DNA of 64,000 nucleotides from the NCBI RefSeq assembly GCF_001902635.1, contig NZ_MJAO01000004.1:62001-126000 (forward strand). The letters run 5' to 3'. The translations under genes were made by a program, and so were the position numbers. The stretch is from Serratia marcescens. Lineage in GTDB: Bacteria > Pseudomonadota > Gammaproteobacteria > Enterobacterales > Enterobacteriaceae. Under the pieces are notes generated by a model. That model was given only the letters and a program-made list of their open reading frames with translations, was not told the origin of the DNA and searched no databases. The stretch's first letter is position 1. Each line of letters starts with the position of its first letter. Below are positions 18,593-26,911 of this stretch, in pieces.

Positions 18593-19162
18593 ATGCTTTT
18601 CAATTACGCATTTCTTGCAATCGGATTGCTGTGGATCATTTCTGAATCATGCATTGGCGCAACAAAAAATGCGAATTCAGATTCTGCAAATATAAAAGAC
18701 AAAGGCTCGGTCAGGTTGCTTAATGTGGTGACCTATAGCGCCCTCTTGCTTGCCTTTTGGATTAACACCTTAAAACTCCCTCGCTTTGCAAAGCCGGATG
18801 ACATTATATCCTGGTGCGGCCTGTTCATTATTATCCTCGGCCTGACGTTGCGCTGGTGCGCCATTTTGAAGCTGAAGAAATATTTTACGGTAAACGTCGC
18901 CATTTTGCATGACCACCAGTTATTGACCAGCGGGTTGTACCGCTACATCAGGCACCCTGCGTATTTGGGGGTGATCGTTGCCTTCGGCGGCATGGGGCTG
19001 GCCCTGGGAAGTTACCTGGCGATGGCTGTGCTGGTCGTTCCGGTGACGCTGGCTTTTCTTTGGCGCATCCGCATTGAAGAACGGGTTCTGCTCGCGGCTT
19101 TCCCTGAGTCCTATCGGTCGTATCAAAGAAACAGCTGGCGTTTGATTCCTCTTGTTATTTGA
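18593..19162 (+). CDS. Isoprenylcysteine carboxyl methyltransferase-like membrane protein
   Basis: A 189-residue integral membrane protein with about five hydrophobic segments. The C-terminal half carries the ICMT/phospholipid-methyltransferase signature: HQLLTSGLYRYIRHPAYLGV and a distal RIRIEERVLLAAFPESYRSY, which bind S-adenosylmethionine. Members methylate carboxyl groups or lipid head groups at membranes. First gene of the 19-gene run; a role in methylating a lipid-like product is inferred. Its 5' part is AT-rich, unlike the surrounding genome. Confidence 0.82.
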   Translation: MLFNYAFLAIGLLWIISESCIGATKNANSDSANIKDKGSVRLLNVVTYSALLLAFWINTLKLPRFAKPDDIISWCGLFIIILGLTLRWCAILKLKKYFTVNVAILHDHQLLTSGLYRYIRHPAYLGVIVAFGGMGLALGSYLAMAVLVVPVTLAFLWRIRIEERVLLAAFPESYRSYQRNSWRLIPLVI

Positions 19163-19176
19163 AAGGAACAATTACC

Positions 19177-19458
19177 GTGCACCCTGAAAATGAATATGTG
19201 GTTGCGGCAAGGAGAGCCAGAAAGAAGCTGGCATTTTACTTTCACTTCTTTATCTATTTAATTGTAAATATTCTATTGCTAACGATTAACCTGATACAGG
19301 GCGGGAAGCTTTGGTTCTTCTACCCGTTATTGGGGTGGCTGTTAGGGATATTGATTCACGCCTTCTTTACTTTTTCAAATCTGCATGCGCGTTGCTGGCG
19401 AAAAATGGTCGAGAAGGAAATTAACGCACTTGAGAAAAGTAAGAACATAAGGAGATAA
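19177..19458 (+). CDS. Small 2TM-domain membrane protein
   Basis: A 93-residue protein with two hydrophobic helices (FYFHFFIYLIVNILLLTI and FYPLLGWLLGILIHAFF) and basic ends, matching the 2TM domain family. GTG 19177 is preferred because GAAAGGAA lies about 8 bases upstream; a TTG at 19159 overlapping the previous stop is possible. Function unknown. It sits between the methyltransferase and the ACP, so may anchor or recruit cluster enzymes. Confidence 0.75.
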   Translation: MHPENEYVVAARRARKKLAFYFHFFIYLIVNILLLTINLIQGGKLWFFYPLLGWLLGILIHAFFTFSNLHARCWRKMVEKEINALEKSKNIRR

Positions 19459-19462
19459 CGCG

Positions 19463-19708
19463 ATGACTACACCAACGGCTTTGGAACAACTGTGTGAAGA
19501 AGTGGCCAAGATTTTAAAGGTAAACACGGTCGATGCAGATTGCCCACTGGGTCAATTAGGCATTGATTCATTAAATGTGGTTGAGTTAATCCTGGCTTGC
19601 CAGTTGATCTACCCGAACGTGATGGATTTCGACGATCTCAGCTTTGACGAACACTCTACGCTGCGGGAGATCGATAGCCGCATGATGGAAAGCAGCGTTA
19701 CGGTCTGA
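19463..19708 (+). CDS. Acyl carrier protein
   Basis: An 81-residue carrier protein with the phosphopantetheine attachment serine in LGIDSLNVVE (Ser36). Helix and loop spacing match stand-alone ACPs. It is the likely tether for intermediates made by the AMP ligase (26912), PLP decarboxylase (28424), the KAS III-like proteins and the dehydrogenases. AAGGAG lies just upstream. It is not the fatty-acid AcpP, which differs strongly and is encoded in the fab cluster. Confidence 0.92.
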   Translation: MTTPTALEQLCEEVAKILKVNTVDADCPLGQLGIDSLNVVELILACQLIYPNVMDFDDLSFDEHSTLREIDSRMMESSVTV

Positions 19709-19715
19709 GGTCATT

Positions 19716-20492
19716 ATGCAAACTATCGCAAAGAAAAAGGTCGGGTTTATCGTAGTGAGGGTGTTGCTCATTACGTTTGTCGTGGGCAATGCCATTGCCT
19801 GGCTGTCCGGCGCCAAACCCATTGATTTCCCCAAGTTGCCTTATGCGGCGGCTGACCAGACTGCCGTCAAGCAACTGGAAAGCACCCCGATGGGGGAGAT
19901 GTCCAGCGAACACGCACAGAGCCTGGGCATGCACTATTTCCTGCACAATCACCTGGAGGAGGCGCATCAGATCCTCCAAAGCGCATTGAACAGGGATGAG
20001 AGCAATGCTTCCTTGCAGGCGTTGAAGGCGGCAAATGACGTTAAGCGCGCGGGAGAGCGTCTGGATCTGCTGTTCGGTCAGATCAAGCTTTATGACCTGA
20101 AGCAGGCGCTGCACACACTAAAATCGGTGTCTGACGCTTTGCCTGAGCAGTTGGATATCCAACTTTTGGCGCTGTGGGCGTTTACCTCGGTTCCCGATAT
20201 CAATGACAGCGCGCAAAATGCCGTCGTTATTGCCAAACGCATCGAGCCGATACTGAATGCCGAGCAGTCGATGCCGCAGGCGCTGTCCGCCTCCAGCTGG
20301 TTGGCGATGGCGAGATTGTATCTGCACATGGCTGAATCGGCAGACGGCGCCACTCCAGCTGCGAGCTGGCAGCTGCAAGCCAGGAACGCTTGGCAACATT
20401 ACCAGGCGCTGAAGAACCCGCCGATCTGGTTGGAGCGGGAGAGCGCGGTGGTTGCGCAGGGCATTGCCGGGTTACCCGATGTTAAAGCCTGA
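19716..20492 (+). CDS. Membrane-anchored helical-repeat protein
   Basis: A 258-residue protein with an N-terminal membrane segment (residues 9-30, VGFIVVRVLLITFVVGNAIA) and an alpha-helical body with TPR-like spacing (LGMHYFLHNHLEEAHQILQS, NRDESNASLQALKAANDVKR). The body would face the periplasm. No catalytic motif is seen. It lies between the ACP and the ABC ATPase, overlapping the latter by 14 bases, so it probably helps assemble the export machinery; that role is inference. Confidence 0.72.
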   Translation: MQTIAKKKVGFIVVRVLLITFVVGNAIAWLSGAKPIDFPKLPYAAADQTAVKQLESTPMGEMSSEHAQSLGMHYFLHNHLEEAHQILQSALNRDESNASLQALKAANDVKRAGERLDLLFGQIKLYDLKQALHTLKSVSDALPEQLDIQLLALWAFTSVPDINDSAQNAVVIAKRIEPILNAEQSMPQALSASSWLAMARLYLHMAESADGATPAASWQLQARNAWQHYQALKNPPIWLERESAVVAQGIAGLPDVKA

Positions 20493-21171
20493 CAGCATGG
20501 AAATCGCAGTGGCCGAGCGGGTGGGGAAGCACTATCAGCGTGGCGACGTGCGCGTTGAGGCGCTGCAGTCAGTTTCTTTCTCATTGCGTCAAGGCGAGTT
20601 TCTGATTATCACCGGTGAAAGCGGCAGCGGAAAAAGCACCTTGCTGAATCTGTGCGGTGCGCTGGATGTGCCGGACACCGGGGTATTGCGGCTGTTTGGC
20701 CAGGATGTCGGCACGTTAAGCGATAACGAGCTGTCGCGGCTGCGAAAAGAAAAGATCGGGTTCATTTTCCAGGATTTTCACCTCATACCGGTATTAACGG
20801 CGCAGGAAAATGTCCGCTACGCCTTGGACATTCGTCACAGCGCCAACGCCGGCAAGAAAGCCCAGGCGCTGCTGGCCTCCGTCGGTTTGGCAGATAAATG
20901 CCAGGCCTTGGTGACCGAACTGTCGGGGGGGCAAATGCAACGGGTGGCGATAGCCAGAGCGTTGGCCGGTTCGCCGGCCTTGATTGTTGCCGATGAGCCG
21001 ACCGCTAACCTGGATAGCAAAAACAAAGCTATCGTAATGACGTTGCTTAAAAATTTGTGCCGTGAACGGAATGTCGCCGTGGTGCTTGTGACTCATGACC
21101 GCTCTTTGGTCAGTTGGGCGGATCGGGTGCTGGTCATGCAGGATGGGAAGGAGTGTGGCAAAGATGAATAG
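20479..21171 (+). CDS. LolD/MacB-type ABC transporter ATPase
   Basis: A 230-residue ATPase with Walker A GESGSGKST (46-54), signature LSGGQMQR, Walker B LIVADEPT and H-loop VTHD, in the LolD/MacB/FtsE class that works by mechanotransmission rather than channel transport. It overlaps the preceding gene; ATG 20479 is chosen, with ATG 20497 an alternative and no clear ribosome site. Its permease is the FtsX-type protein at 22771. Confidence 0.9.
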   Translation: MLKPDSMEIAVAERVGKHYQRGDVRVEALQSVSFSLRQGEFLIITGESGSGKSTLLNLCGALDVPDTGVLRLFGQDVGTLSDNELSRLRKEKIGFIFQDFHLIPVLTAQENVRYALDIRHSANAGKKAQALLASVGLADKCQALVTELSGGQMQRVAIARALAGSPALIVADEPTANLDSKNKAIVMTLLKNLCRERNVAVVLVTHDRSLVSWADRVLVMQDGKECGKDE

Positions 21172-21844
21172 GTTCTTTTGCGCGTTAGGTTTGCTGTGTT
21201 TTTCCTTTCTGAGTTACGGGCAAAACGCCGTCTTGTACCCAACGGCCATTCCCGATTCGGAGCAGGAACAGCGGGCGTTGAAGCAACAGCTGTTGTCGAC
21301 GCCGGCGGCGCAACGCACTCAGCAACAGTGGCGGCAACTGGCCATCGTCAGCATTTCATTGATTGATAATGCCGACGCGCCCGAGGTAAAAGAGGCGACG
21401 GCGGTTTTGCACCAGGCACTGACGATGTATCCTCAGGACGCTGAGCTTATGGCCGTTCAGGGGAGCCTGTTTTGCATTCAGGCAGGCAGCCGCAATATTG
21501 ATGGCATGCAAGCCATGACCTTGGCGAATAAGGGATTCCGCCAGTTGGACCGGGCTGTGATTATGGCGCCTGATTGGCTGGGGCCGCGTTTACAACGTGC
21601 GATCACCGCCAGCCGAGCGCCGGTTTTTCTCGGCAAGCGCCCGCTGGCGCGGGAAGATTTCACTTATCTCATAGCTGCGGTACCGGCCACCCCTGAGACG
21701 CAGGTGCTGAGGGCGATGTTGCTTTATCAATTTGGCGAGCTATCGCAGCAGGATAAGGCATTGGCCAGCTCTCTGTGGCAACAGGCGGCGGCTCTGGAAG
21801 GCGGCGTCTGGAGTGAGCGAGCCAGAGGGCGTCTGTCGCCCTGA
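21164..21844 (+). CDS. Exported TPR-like protein
   Basis: A 226-residue protein with an N-terminal signal sequence (MNRFFCALGLLCFSFLSYG) and TPR-like helices (AVLHQALTMYPQDAELMAVQ, LANKGFRQLDRAVIMAPDW). The start overlaps the ATPase stop by 8 bases. It resembles heme-lyase-type and other periplasmic TPR proteins in shape, but no specific function can be assigned. Likely part of the envelope export complex. Confidence 0.75.
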   Translation: MNRFFCALGLLCFSFLSYGQNAVLYPTAIPDSEQEQRALKQQLLSTPAAQRTQQQWRQLAIVSISLIDNADAPEVKEATAVLHQALTMYPQDAELMAVQGSLFCIQAGSRNIDGMQAMTLANKGFRQLDRAVIMAPDWLGPRLQRAITASRAPVFLGKRPLAREDFTYLIAAVPATPETQVLRAMLLYQFGELSQQDKALASSLWQQAAALEGGVWSERARGRLSP

Positions 21845-21880
21845 TATTGGAACTCGAATAATAATACGGAAGAACCGACA

Positions 21881-22774
21881 TTGATTGATTTCAACAGCTA
21901 CACCGAGCAGGCGAAGCATTACGATGAGACGATTGAAATCGTTGCCAAAATCACCGCCGGAAGCGTCGAAAATCTGAGCTATCGGTTGTATCGGCAGAGC
22001 GCCGAGCCAACTGACGTGATCATCGTTTATCACGGCGGCGGCGTTAACCGTGATGCCGGTTACGACATTCTTGCGCGTCAACTTGCCGCCTTGCAAGGCG
22101 TGGCGGTTTGCCTGGTTGATATTCGTGGGCATGGCTGTTCCGCCGGTGAACGGGGAACCGTCGAGCAGCCTGAGCGTATCTGGCGCGATGTCGATGTGAT
22201 GATGGCGGAGATGCGGCGCTATTTTCCTCAGGCGCGCCGGCATCTGTTCGGCCATTCCAGCGGCGCTGGAATGTTGCTTAATTATTTTACTCGTTATCCT
22301 TTCGAACAGCGTGCTGACAGCCTGATCATGCTGGCTCCGGAACTGGGGCCGTTCGCGGGCACGGCGCGTAATGCGGCATCGAGCTTTGCGCAAGTGCGCC
22401 AATGGCCCTTTGTCGTCAATGCCCTGAGCGGCGGGCGGTTATGCGGGCAGTTCCGCGCCGTCAAGTTGAATTTCACGCCAGAGGTGCTGGAAATGGCCCC
22501 CAGCTTTGTACGGCAATACAGCGTCAACATGGCCAATGCGCTAACGCCGCGCCACCCCGGCAAGCAGTTGGCGGAGTTGCCGGTTCCGACGTTGTTGTTG
22601 GCCGCTGCGCAGGACGAATTATTTAGTCCGCAGGCGATGCGCGACTTTGCCGGGAAGCATGGCAACGGCTGGCTTGAGTTTCGCTTTATTGAGGATAGTA
22701 CGCACCTGGACTGTGTGTTTAAGGCCCACCGTTATATCCATCAGTACATTGCCGGCGAGCGGCGGGGGGCATGA
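21881..22774 (+). CDS. Alpha/beta hydrolase (lysophospholipase-like)
   Basis: A 297-residue serine hydrolase starting with TTG. The oxyanion region is VYHGGGVNRDAG, the strand-turn DIRGHGCSAGE precedes the nucleophile elbow GHSSG (Ser126), with candidate acid Asp in AAQDELFS and His in DSTHLD. Closest in style to monoacylglycerol-lipase/lysophospholipase hydrolases. Similar hydrolases accompany ACP/ligase/decarboxylase sets in exosortase A loci. It may release or edit an ACP-bound or lipid intermediate. Confidence 0.85.
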   Translation: MIDFNSYTEQAKHYDETIEIVAKITAGSVENLSYRLYRQSAEPTDVIIVYHGGGVNRDAGYDILARQLAALQGVAVCLVDIRGHGCSAGERGTVEQPERIWRDVDVMMAEMRRYFPQARRHLFGHSSGAGMLLNYFTRYPFEQRADSLIMLAPELGPFAGTARNAASSFAQVRQWPFVVNALSGGRLCGQFRAVKLNFTPEVLEMAPSFVRQYSVNMANALTPRHPGKQLAELPVPTLLLAAAQDELFSPQAMRDFAGKHGNGWLEFRFIEDSTHLDCVFKAHRYIHQYIAGERRGA

Positions 22775-24000
22775 TGGTGCGGTTAAAGTTGGCTTTGCGA
22801 AACCTGTTTCGAAACAAAAGAAGAACGCTGGTTTCCGTCACCAATCTGGCGTTGGCATTGGCCGCAATCCTGCTGTTTTCCGGCTTTTGCGAGTCAATGT
22901 ATCAAGGGTTGCGTGAGAGTATGATCCGCTCTCAGCTTGGTCATATTCAGTTATTCAAACAAGGTTTTAATCAATTCGGCGCTTTGAGCGATGCCGGCAT
23001 GCTGCTGCCGGAACCGTTGAAAAATCGCATTGTGGCGCAGGCGCAGGCTTTGCCCGATGTAGAAATCGTTACGCCGCGGCTTGAAACCGACGTTTTAATT
23101 ACGAACGGCGATGCGCAAATGTCGTCGCATATCGTCGGGATCGATCCTGACAAGGAAGCGGTGCTGAGTTCGGCGATCCAATTGCTGCAGGGAAGCAACC
23201 TGTTTCCTGAACAGCAGGACGGCGTATTGTTGGGCGCGGCCCTGGCGAAGGCGCTGAAGGTTAAAGTGGGCGATAGCCTGACGCTGTTGGGCACGGCGGC
23301 GAACCAAACCATCAACGCGATGGACGTGACGGTGATCGGCATTGTCACCACTGGCGTGCAGGAGCGGGATCTGCGGACGGCCTACGCCAATTTGTCGTTG
23401 GTGGAGAATTTTCTCTTGAGCAAAGGGGCGACTCGCGTCGTGATTCTGCTTAACGATACGGCGAAAACCGATCGGGTATCCGGGCAGCTGCTCCACAGCT
23501 TGCAGAATGACGGTTCGGACTTTGAACTGCGCACCTGGAGCGAACTGGCTACCTATTATCATCAGGTTGTGGGCCTCTTCAGCGCCATTTTCACCTTTGT
23601 TAATGTGATCTTGCTGGTGGTCGCGGCCTTTGCCGTCTCCCATGCCCTGTCGATGAATGTGGTCGAAAGAACGCGGGAGATCGGCGTGATCAGAGCGATT
23701 GGCGCCAGCCGTAGTGAAGTCGTCGGTCTGTTCGTTATGGAAGGGGGAATGCTGGGCGTTGCGGGCGGCGTGCTGGGTGTTCTGCTGGCTTGGACGTTGG
23801 CGGCTCTGCTGAATCAATCTGGTTTGATGATGCCGACGCCACCCGGCAATACCGTGACGTATCCACTGAGAATTCTGCTTACACCGCTCATGTGTCTGTA
23901 CGCATTTGCCGCCAGCGTGTTCACTGCGTTGGTCTGTAGCGTATTGCCCGCGGCGCGGGCCGGAAAACTGATCATCATAAGAGCGCTCAACCATGCATAG
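22771..24000 (+). CDS. FtsX-type (LolE/MacB-like) ABC permease
   Basis: A 409-residue permease: an N-terminal membrane segment after RLKLALRNLFRNKRRTLVSV, a large periplasmic domain (about 45-265), then three membrane segments within the FtsX domain, including MNVVERTREIGVIRAIGASR, the signature contact with the ATPase. This is the LolC/E and MacB architecture, which extracts substrates from the inner membrane outer leaflet. ATG overlaps the upstream stop. Partner ATPase at 20479; LolA-like carrier follows directly. Confidence 0.9.
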   Translation: MMVRLKLALRNLFRNKRRTLVSVTNLALALAAILLFSGFCESMYQGLRESMIRSQLGHIQLFKQGFNQFGALSDAGMLLPEPLKNRIVAQAQALPDVEIVTPRLETDVLITNGDAQMSSHIVGIDPDKEAVLSSAIQLLQGSNLFPEQQDGVLLGAALAKALKVKVGDSLTLLGTAANQTINAMDVTVIGIVTTGVQERDLRTAYANLSLVENFLLSKGATRVVILLNDTAKTDRVSGQLLHSLQNDGSDFELRTWSELATYYHQVVGLFSAIFTFVNVILLVVAAFAVSHALSMNVVERTREIGVIRAIGASRSEVVGLFVMEGGMLGVAGGVLGVLLAWTLAALLNQSGLMMPTPPGNTVTYPLRILLTPLMCLYAFAASVFTALVCSVLPAARAGKLIIIRALNHA

Positions 24001-24763
24001 TTCAATAAGCCGACGCCGGTTAATCCAGTTGGGTGTCGCGGCGTGTTTACTGCCCGCGATGGTATTTAACGGCCAGGCGATGGCCGAACAGAAAGAGGCT
24101 CAACAGTGGTTCCGTCAACTTGGTCTGTTACGCGGCTTGCCCGGAGCCTTTAGCTTCACGCTGGACGTCACGTCTTACCGCAACGATGCGGTGGACGGTG
24201 AAAACCGTTTGGAGGTGATGTTTCAGTCTCACCAGCAGGTTTTGGTGCTGTTCCGCCAGCCCCAGAGCGCGGCCGGCCGGCGGATATTGGTCGACGGTGA
24301 CAACATGTGGCTGACCTTGCCGAGTTCACGGCGGATACTGCGGATCTCTCCGAGTCAGCGCCTGCTGGGGGAAGCGAGTAATGGGGATGTCATCAACACC
24401 AACTTTGCGGATTACGCGCTCAAGCAACAGCGCGATGTCGTAGAGAACAATGCGCGGTTCATTGAGTTGACGCTGGTGGCGCAAAGCAGCAATCAAAGCT
24501 ATCAGCGCGTGGTTTATCTGATCGATCCGGCGACGTCGTTGCCGCGTGTCAGCCGCCATTACACCGCAGCCGATAAGTTGATCAAAGAAATTCACTACGA
24601 ACGTTATGTGACGGAGCAGGGGCAGCCGCGAGTTGAGCGTATGCGCCTGGTTAATCCGATCTTCAGCGATCGCTATACCGTCATGACGTTGGGAAAATTT
24701 ACGCCTAAAGATTTTCCCGTCGGCATCTTCAAAAAAGAGAACCTGCTGAATTTGGTGATTTAG
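23993..24763 (+). CDS. LolA-like outer-membrane sorting carrier
   Basis: A 256-residue exported protein. The N-terminus ISRRRLIQLGVAACLLPAM has a twin-arginine look (SRRRLIQLG), ending near AMAEQKEA. The mature part resembles the LolA-like 'outer membrane lipoprotein-sorting' family (strands VLVLFRQPQSAAGRRILVDG, DNMWLTLPSSRRILRISPSQ, then FSDRYTVMTLGKFTPKDFP). Such proteins shuttle hydrophobic cargo across the periplasm. It overlaps the permease gene by 8 bases, so the two are coupled. Confidence 0.85.
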   Translation: MHSSISRRRLIQLGVAACLLPAMVFNGQAMAEQKEAQQWFRQLGLLRGLPGAFSFTLDVTSYRNDAVDGENRLEVMFQSHQQVLVLFRQPQSAAGRRILVDGDNMWLTLPSSRRILRISPSQRLLGEASNGDVINTNFADYALKQQRDVVENNARFIELTLVAQSSNQSYQRVVYLIDPATSLPRVSRHYTAADKLIKEIHYERYVTEQGQPRVERMRLVNPIFSDRYTVMTLGKFTPKDFPVGIFKKENLLNLVI

Positions 24764-24772
24764 GGAGCCGGC

Positions 24773-25690
24773 ATGCAGAACGAAGATGAAATTGACGATT
24801 TTCCTGTTCGGGATGGGTGTCGCATTAGCTGTCGTATCTACCGCCATGCGCAGCCACAGTCAGTGCTCTTGCTCTTGCCGGGATTTGGTTTAAGCAGCGA
24901 CGATTATATTTCATTTTGCGAGCGTCTGGTGAAAACCAGCCCGACGGTTGTCTACAGCCCTGACTTGCGAGGGCATGGGAAATCACAGGGCGCGCCGGGG
25001 GATGTCGCCTATATCGGCCAATTGCAGGATGACTTGAGCGACCTGTTGACGGCGATCAAATACCGACACCCAGGGATACCGCTGGTGTTGGCGGCCCATT
25101 CCGGCAGCAGCTCTTTGGCGATTGCCCATCTGGCTGCACGGCAGGATTCGGCGGTTCGGGCGTTATATCTGATCGCGCCGGTATTCTTTGGATACATGGA
25201 GTTTGATAGGCAGGTTAAACCCGCGTATCGCTACATTTACTATGGCCGATACCGTTGCTCGCCGCATGAAAATGTGGCTTCGCAGTTTAACGTCAATCAG
25301 CAGTTCCGCTATTCGCTGAAGCGGCACCTGATCGCGGCAGCATTGCCGTTTCAGCGCAAAATATGCGTGTTGCAGGTGCGGCGCGACGAAGAGCAGCCGT
25401 GGAAAAAATACAGTTTTCGCTTTTTGCAAAGTTACCGTTGCCCCCACCTTCAGAGCGCTTTGGAGAAGATCTCGGTGCCGGTACGGGTTTTGGTGGGCGC
25501 CGAGGATGAAGTGATGTTGCCTGATGCCGTGGTCAGCACGTTGAACTGGCATCTGGCCCCCGACATCTTACGTGAAATGCGGTGCCTCAGAGGCATGGGG
25601 CATTTCAGCATTCTGGCCGTGTCCGCTCTCTTGGTCAGCCAATGGTTGCGTATGACCATGGCTGAAATAGATGGCGAGAGACAACAGTAA
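24773..25690 (+). CDS. Second alpha/beta hydrolase
   Basis: A 305-residue serine hydrolase with LLLLPGFGLSSDDY (oxyanion strand), SPDLRGHGKSQG at 63-73 and nucleophile elbow AHSGS (Ser110; the second Gly of GxSxG is Ser). Candidate acid in VLVGAEDEVMLPD and His in GMGHFSI. Thioesterase-like roles are possible for ACP-bound products. ATG follows AGGGAGCC; 9 bases after the LolA-like gene. Confidence 0.85.
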   Translation: MQNEDEIDDFPVRDGCRISCRIYRHAQPQSVLLLLPGFGLSSDDYISFCERLVKTSPTVVYSPDLRGHGKSQGAPGDVAYIGQLQDDLSDLLTAIKYRHPGIPLVLAAHSGSSSLAIAHLAARQDSAVRALYLIAPVFFGYMEFDRQVKPAYRYIYYGRYRCSPHENVASQFNVNQQFRYSLKRHLIAAALPFQRKICVLQVRRDEEQPWKKYSFRFLQSYRCPHLQSALEKISVPVRVLVGAEDEVMLPDAVVSTLNWHLAPDILREMRCLRGMGHFSILAVSALLVSQWLRMTMAEIDGERQQ

Positions 25691-25704
25691 AAGGGGGGAG
25701 CCGC

Positions 25705-26847
25705 ATGGAGAGAATCTATGGTTGGTTTGGTGCAAGCGGCCCTGCTATACCGGGCGAAATGCAGCAAACGGTTTATCATGTTGATGGGAGTGTAGCAGGG
25801 CAACTCTCTGAGTCGGCTTTAGTTTATTGCCAGTGGGACGCCGGGCGGCGTCTGTTGATCCTGTCGCGAACGACAGAGGCGGCCTTGCCACTGTATTACT
25901 TATGCCGGCATGGGCAGCTGTTGTTTTCCAATCACTTGCCGTGGCTATTGTCGCAGCTGGGCGATGTGGCTTCGGCAATCGACATGAACTGCCTGGCCGA
26001 TCTGGCGATCGTCGGTTTCGTTGCGGCACCGCGAACGCAGTATCGGGATGTATTCCAACTGCCGCCCGCCGCACAACTCCAGTGGTGCTGGGGAGAGGGC
26101 ACGCCCAACGTGGCCTTGTTGCAGGCATCGCGAGCGGCACCACCGGCCGTCGGCGTTACTCTCAGGCAGCGGCAGGGCGGGAAAGCGCCCGACATGGTGC
26201 AGTTGTCCGATAACGTGATGATGTATAACGCGATTCCGCATGGCGCTGCAATGCTTGGCGAGTCGCATGGCGATCCGGCATTGTTGCGGTTGTCATTACA
26301 TATGCGCCAACTGCGCGCAGAGGCCGCGCATTTTCGGCTGGGGGCAGGTGCGCCTGAGGCTTCGGCTCTGCAACGGTTGTCGGTGCCCTGGCTGAAACGT
26401 CGATGGCAACGCCGTTTGCATGATTATTGGCAAACCACCCGAGTGCCTGAAATAGCGCGATGGTTTGCCGCAGAAGAAACGATGTCGGAAGCCGAGTGGC
26501 TCAGTGCGCTGATTGCCAGTGAACGGCAACGCATCATTCGTCTTATGGCGCAAGCTTATCAACAGCAGGCCGATTTCTATTACGCCGCCAAGGAGACGGA
26601 ACTGCATTTATCCGCGGAACAAGTGGATGAAAGTTTTAATTTGGATGCGCCAGAGGCCGGCAACTTATTCTGCCATGCCGTTCTGTTGGGAAAGTCATCG
26701 CTAAAGGTGAAACGATATATGACGTTGTCACCCGACAAAATACGGCGTGAATGGGGTAAAGAAAGCAATAGGCAATTGATAGGGATGATCTGCGCGATTT
26801 CATCGTTGGACTATCTTGACAGATTTTATTATCGCCTGCCTGTTTGA
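25705..26847 (+). CDS. Degenerate asparagine-synthase-like protein
   Basis: A 380-residue protein whose N-terminal third follows the class II glutamine amidotransferase part of AsnB (LPLYYLCRHGQLLFSNHLPW, then DLAIVGFVAAPRTQYRDVFQ, LPPAAQLQW). The catalytic Cys2 is absent (MERIYGWFG instead of MCGI), and the synthetase SGGLDS loop is not found; the C-terminal part is helical and divergent. It therefore should lack glutaminase and asparagine synthetase chemistry. An amidotransferase of this type also occurs in exosortase A loci. A scaffold or altered ligase role is inferred. Confidence 0.65.
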   Translation: MERIYGWFGASGPAIPGEMQQTVYHVDGSVAGQLSESALVYCQWDAGRRLLILSRTTEAALPLYYLCRHGQLLFSNHLPWLLSQLGDVASAIDMNCLADLAIVGFVAAPRTQYRDVFQLPPAAQLQWCWGEGTPNVALLQASRAAPPAVGVTLRQRQGGKAPDMVQLSDNVMMYNAIPHGAAMLGESHGDPALLRLSLHMRQLRAEAAHFRLGAGAPEASALQRLSVPWLKRRWQRRLHDYWQTTRVPEIARWFAAEETMSEAEWLSALIASERQRIIRLMAQAYQQQADFYYAAKETELHLSAEQVDESFNLDAPEAGNLFCHAVLLGKSSLKVKRYMTLSPDKIRREWGKESNRQLIGMICAISSLDYLDRFYYRLPV

Positions 26848-26911
26848 TGCTTGAATAATTATTAACTCGCTGTTAATTCAATTTAAACAAACTATTTTTA
26901 CAGTAGGGATT

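Noticed and set aside
25705-26847. Functional asparagine synthase
   Set aside because: No N-terminal cysteine and no SGGLDS loop.
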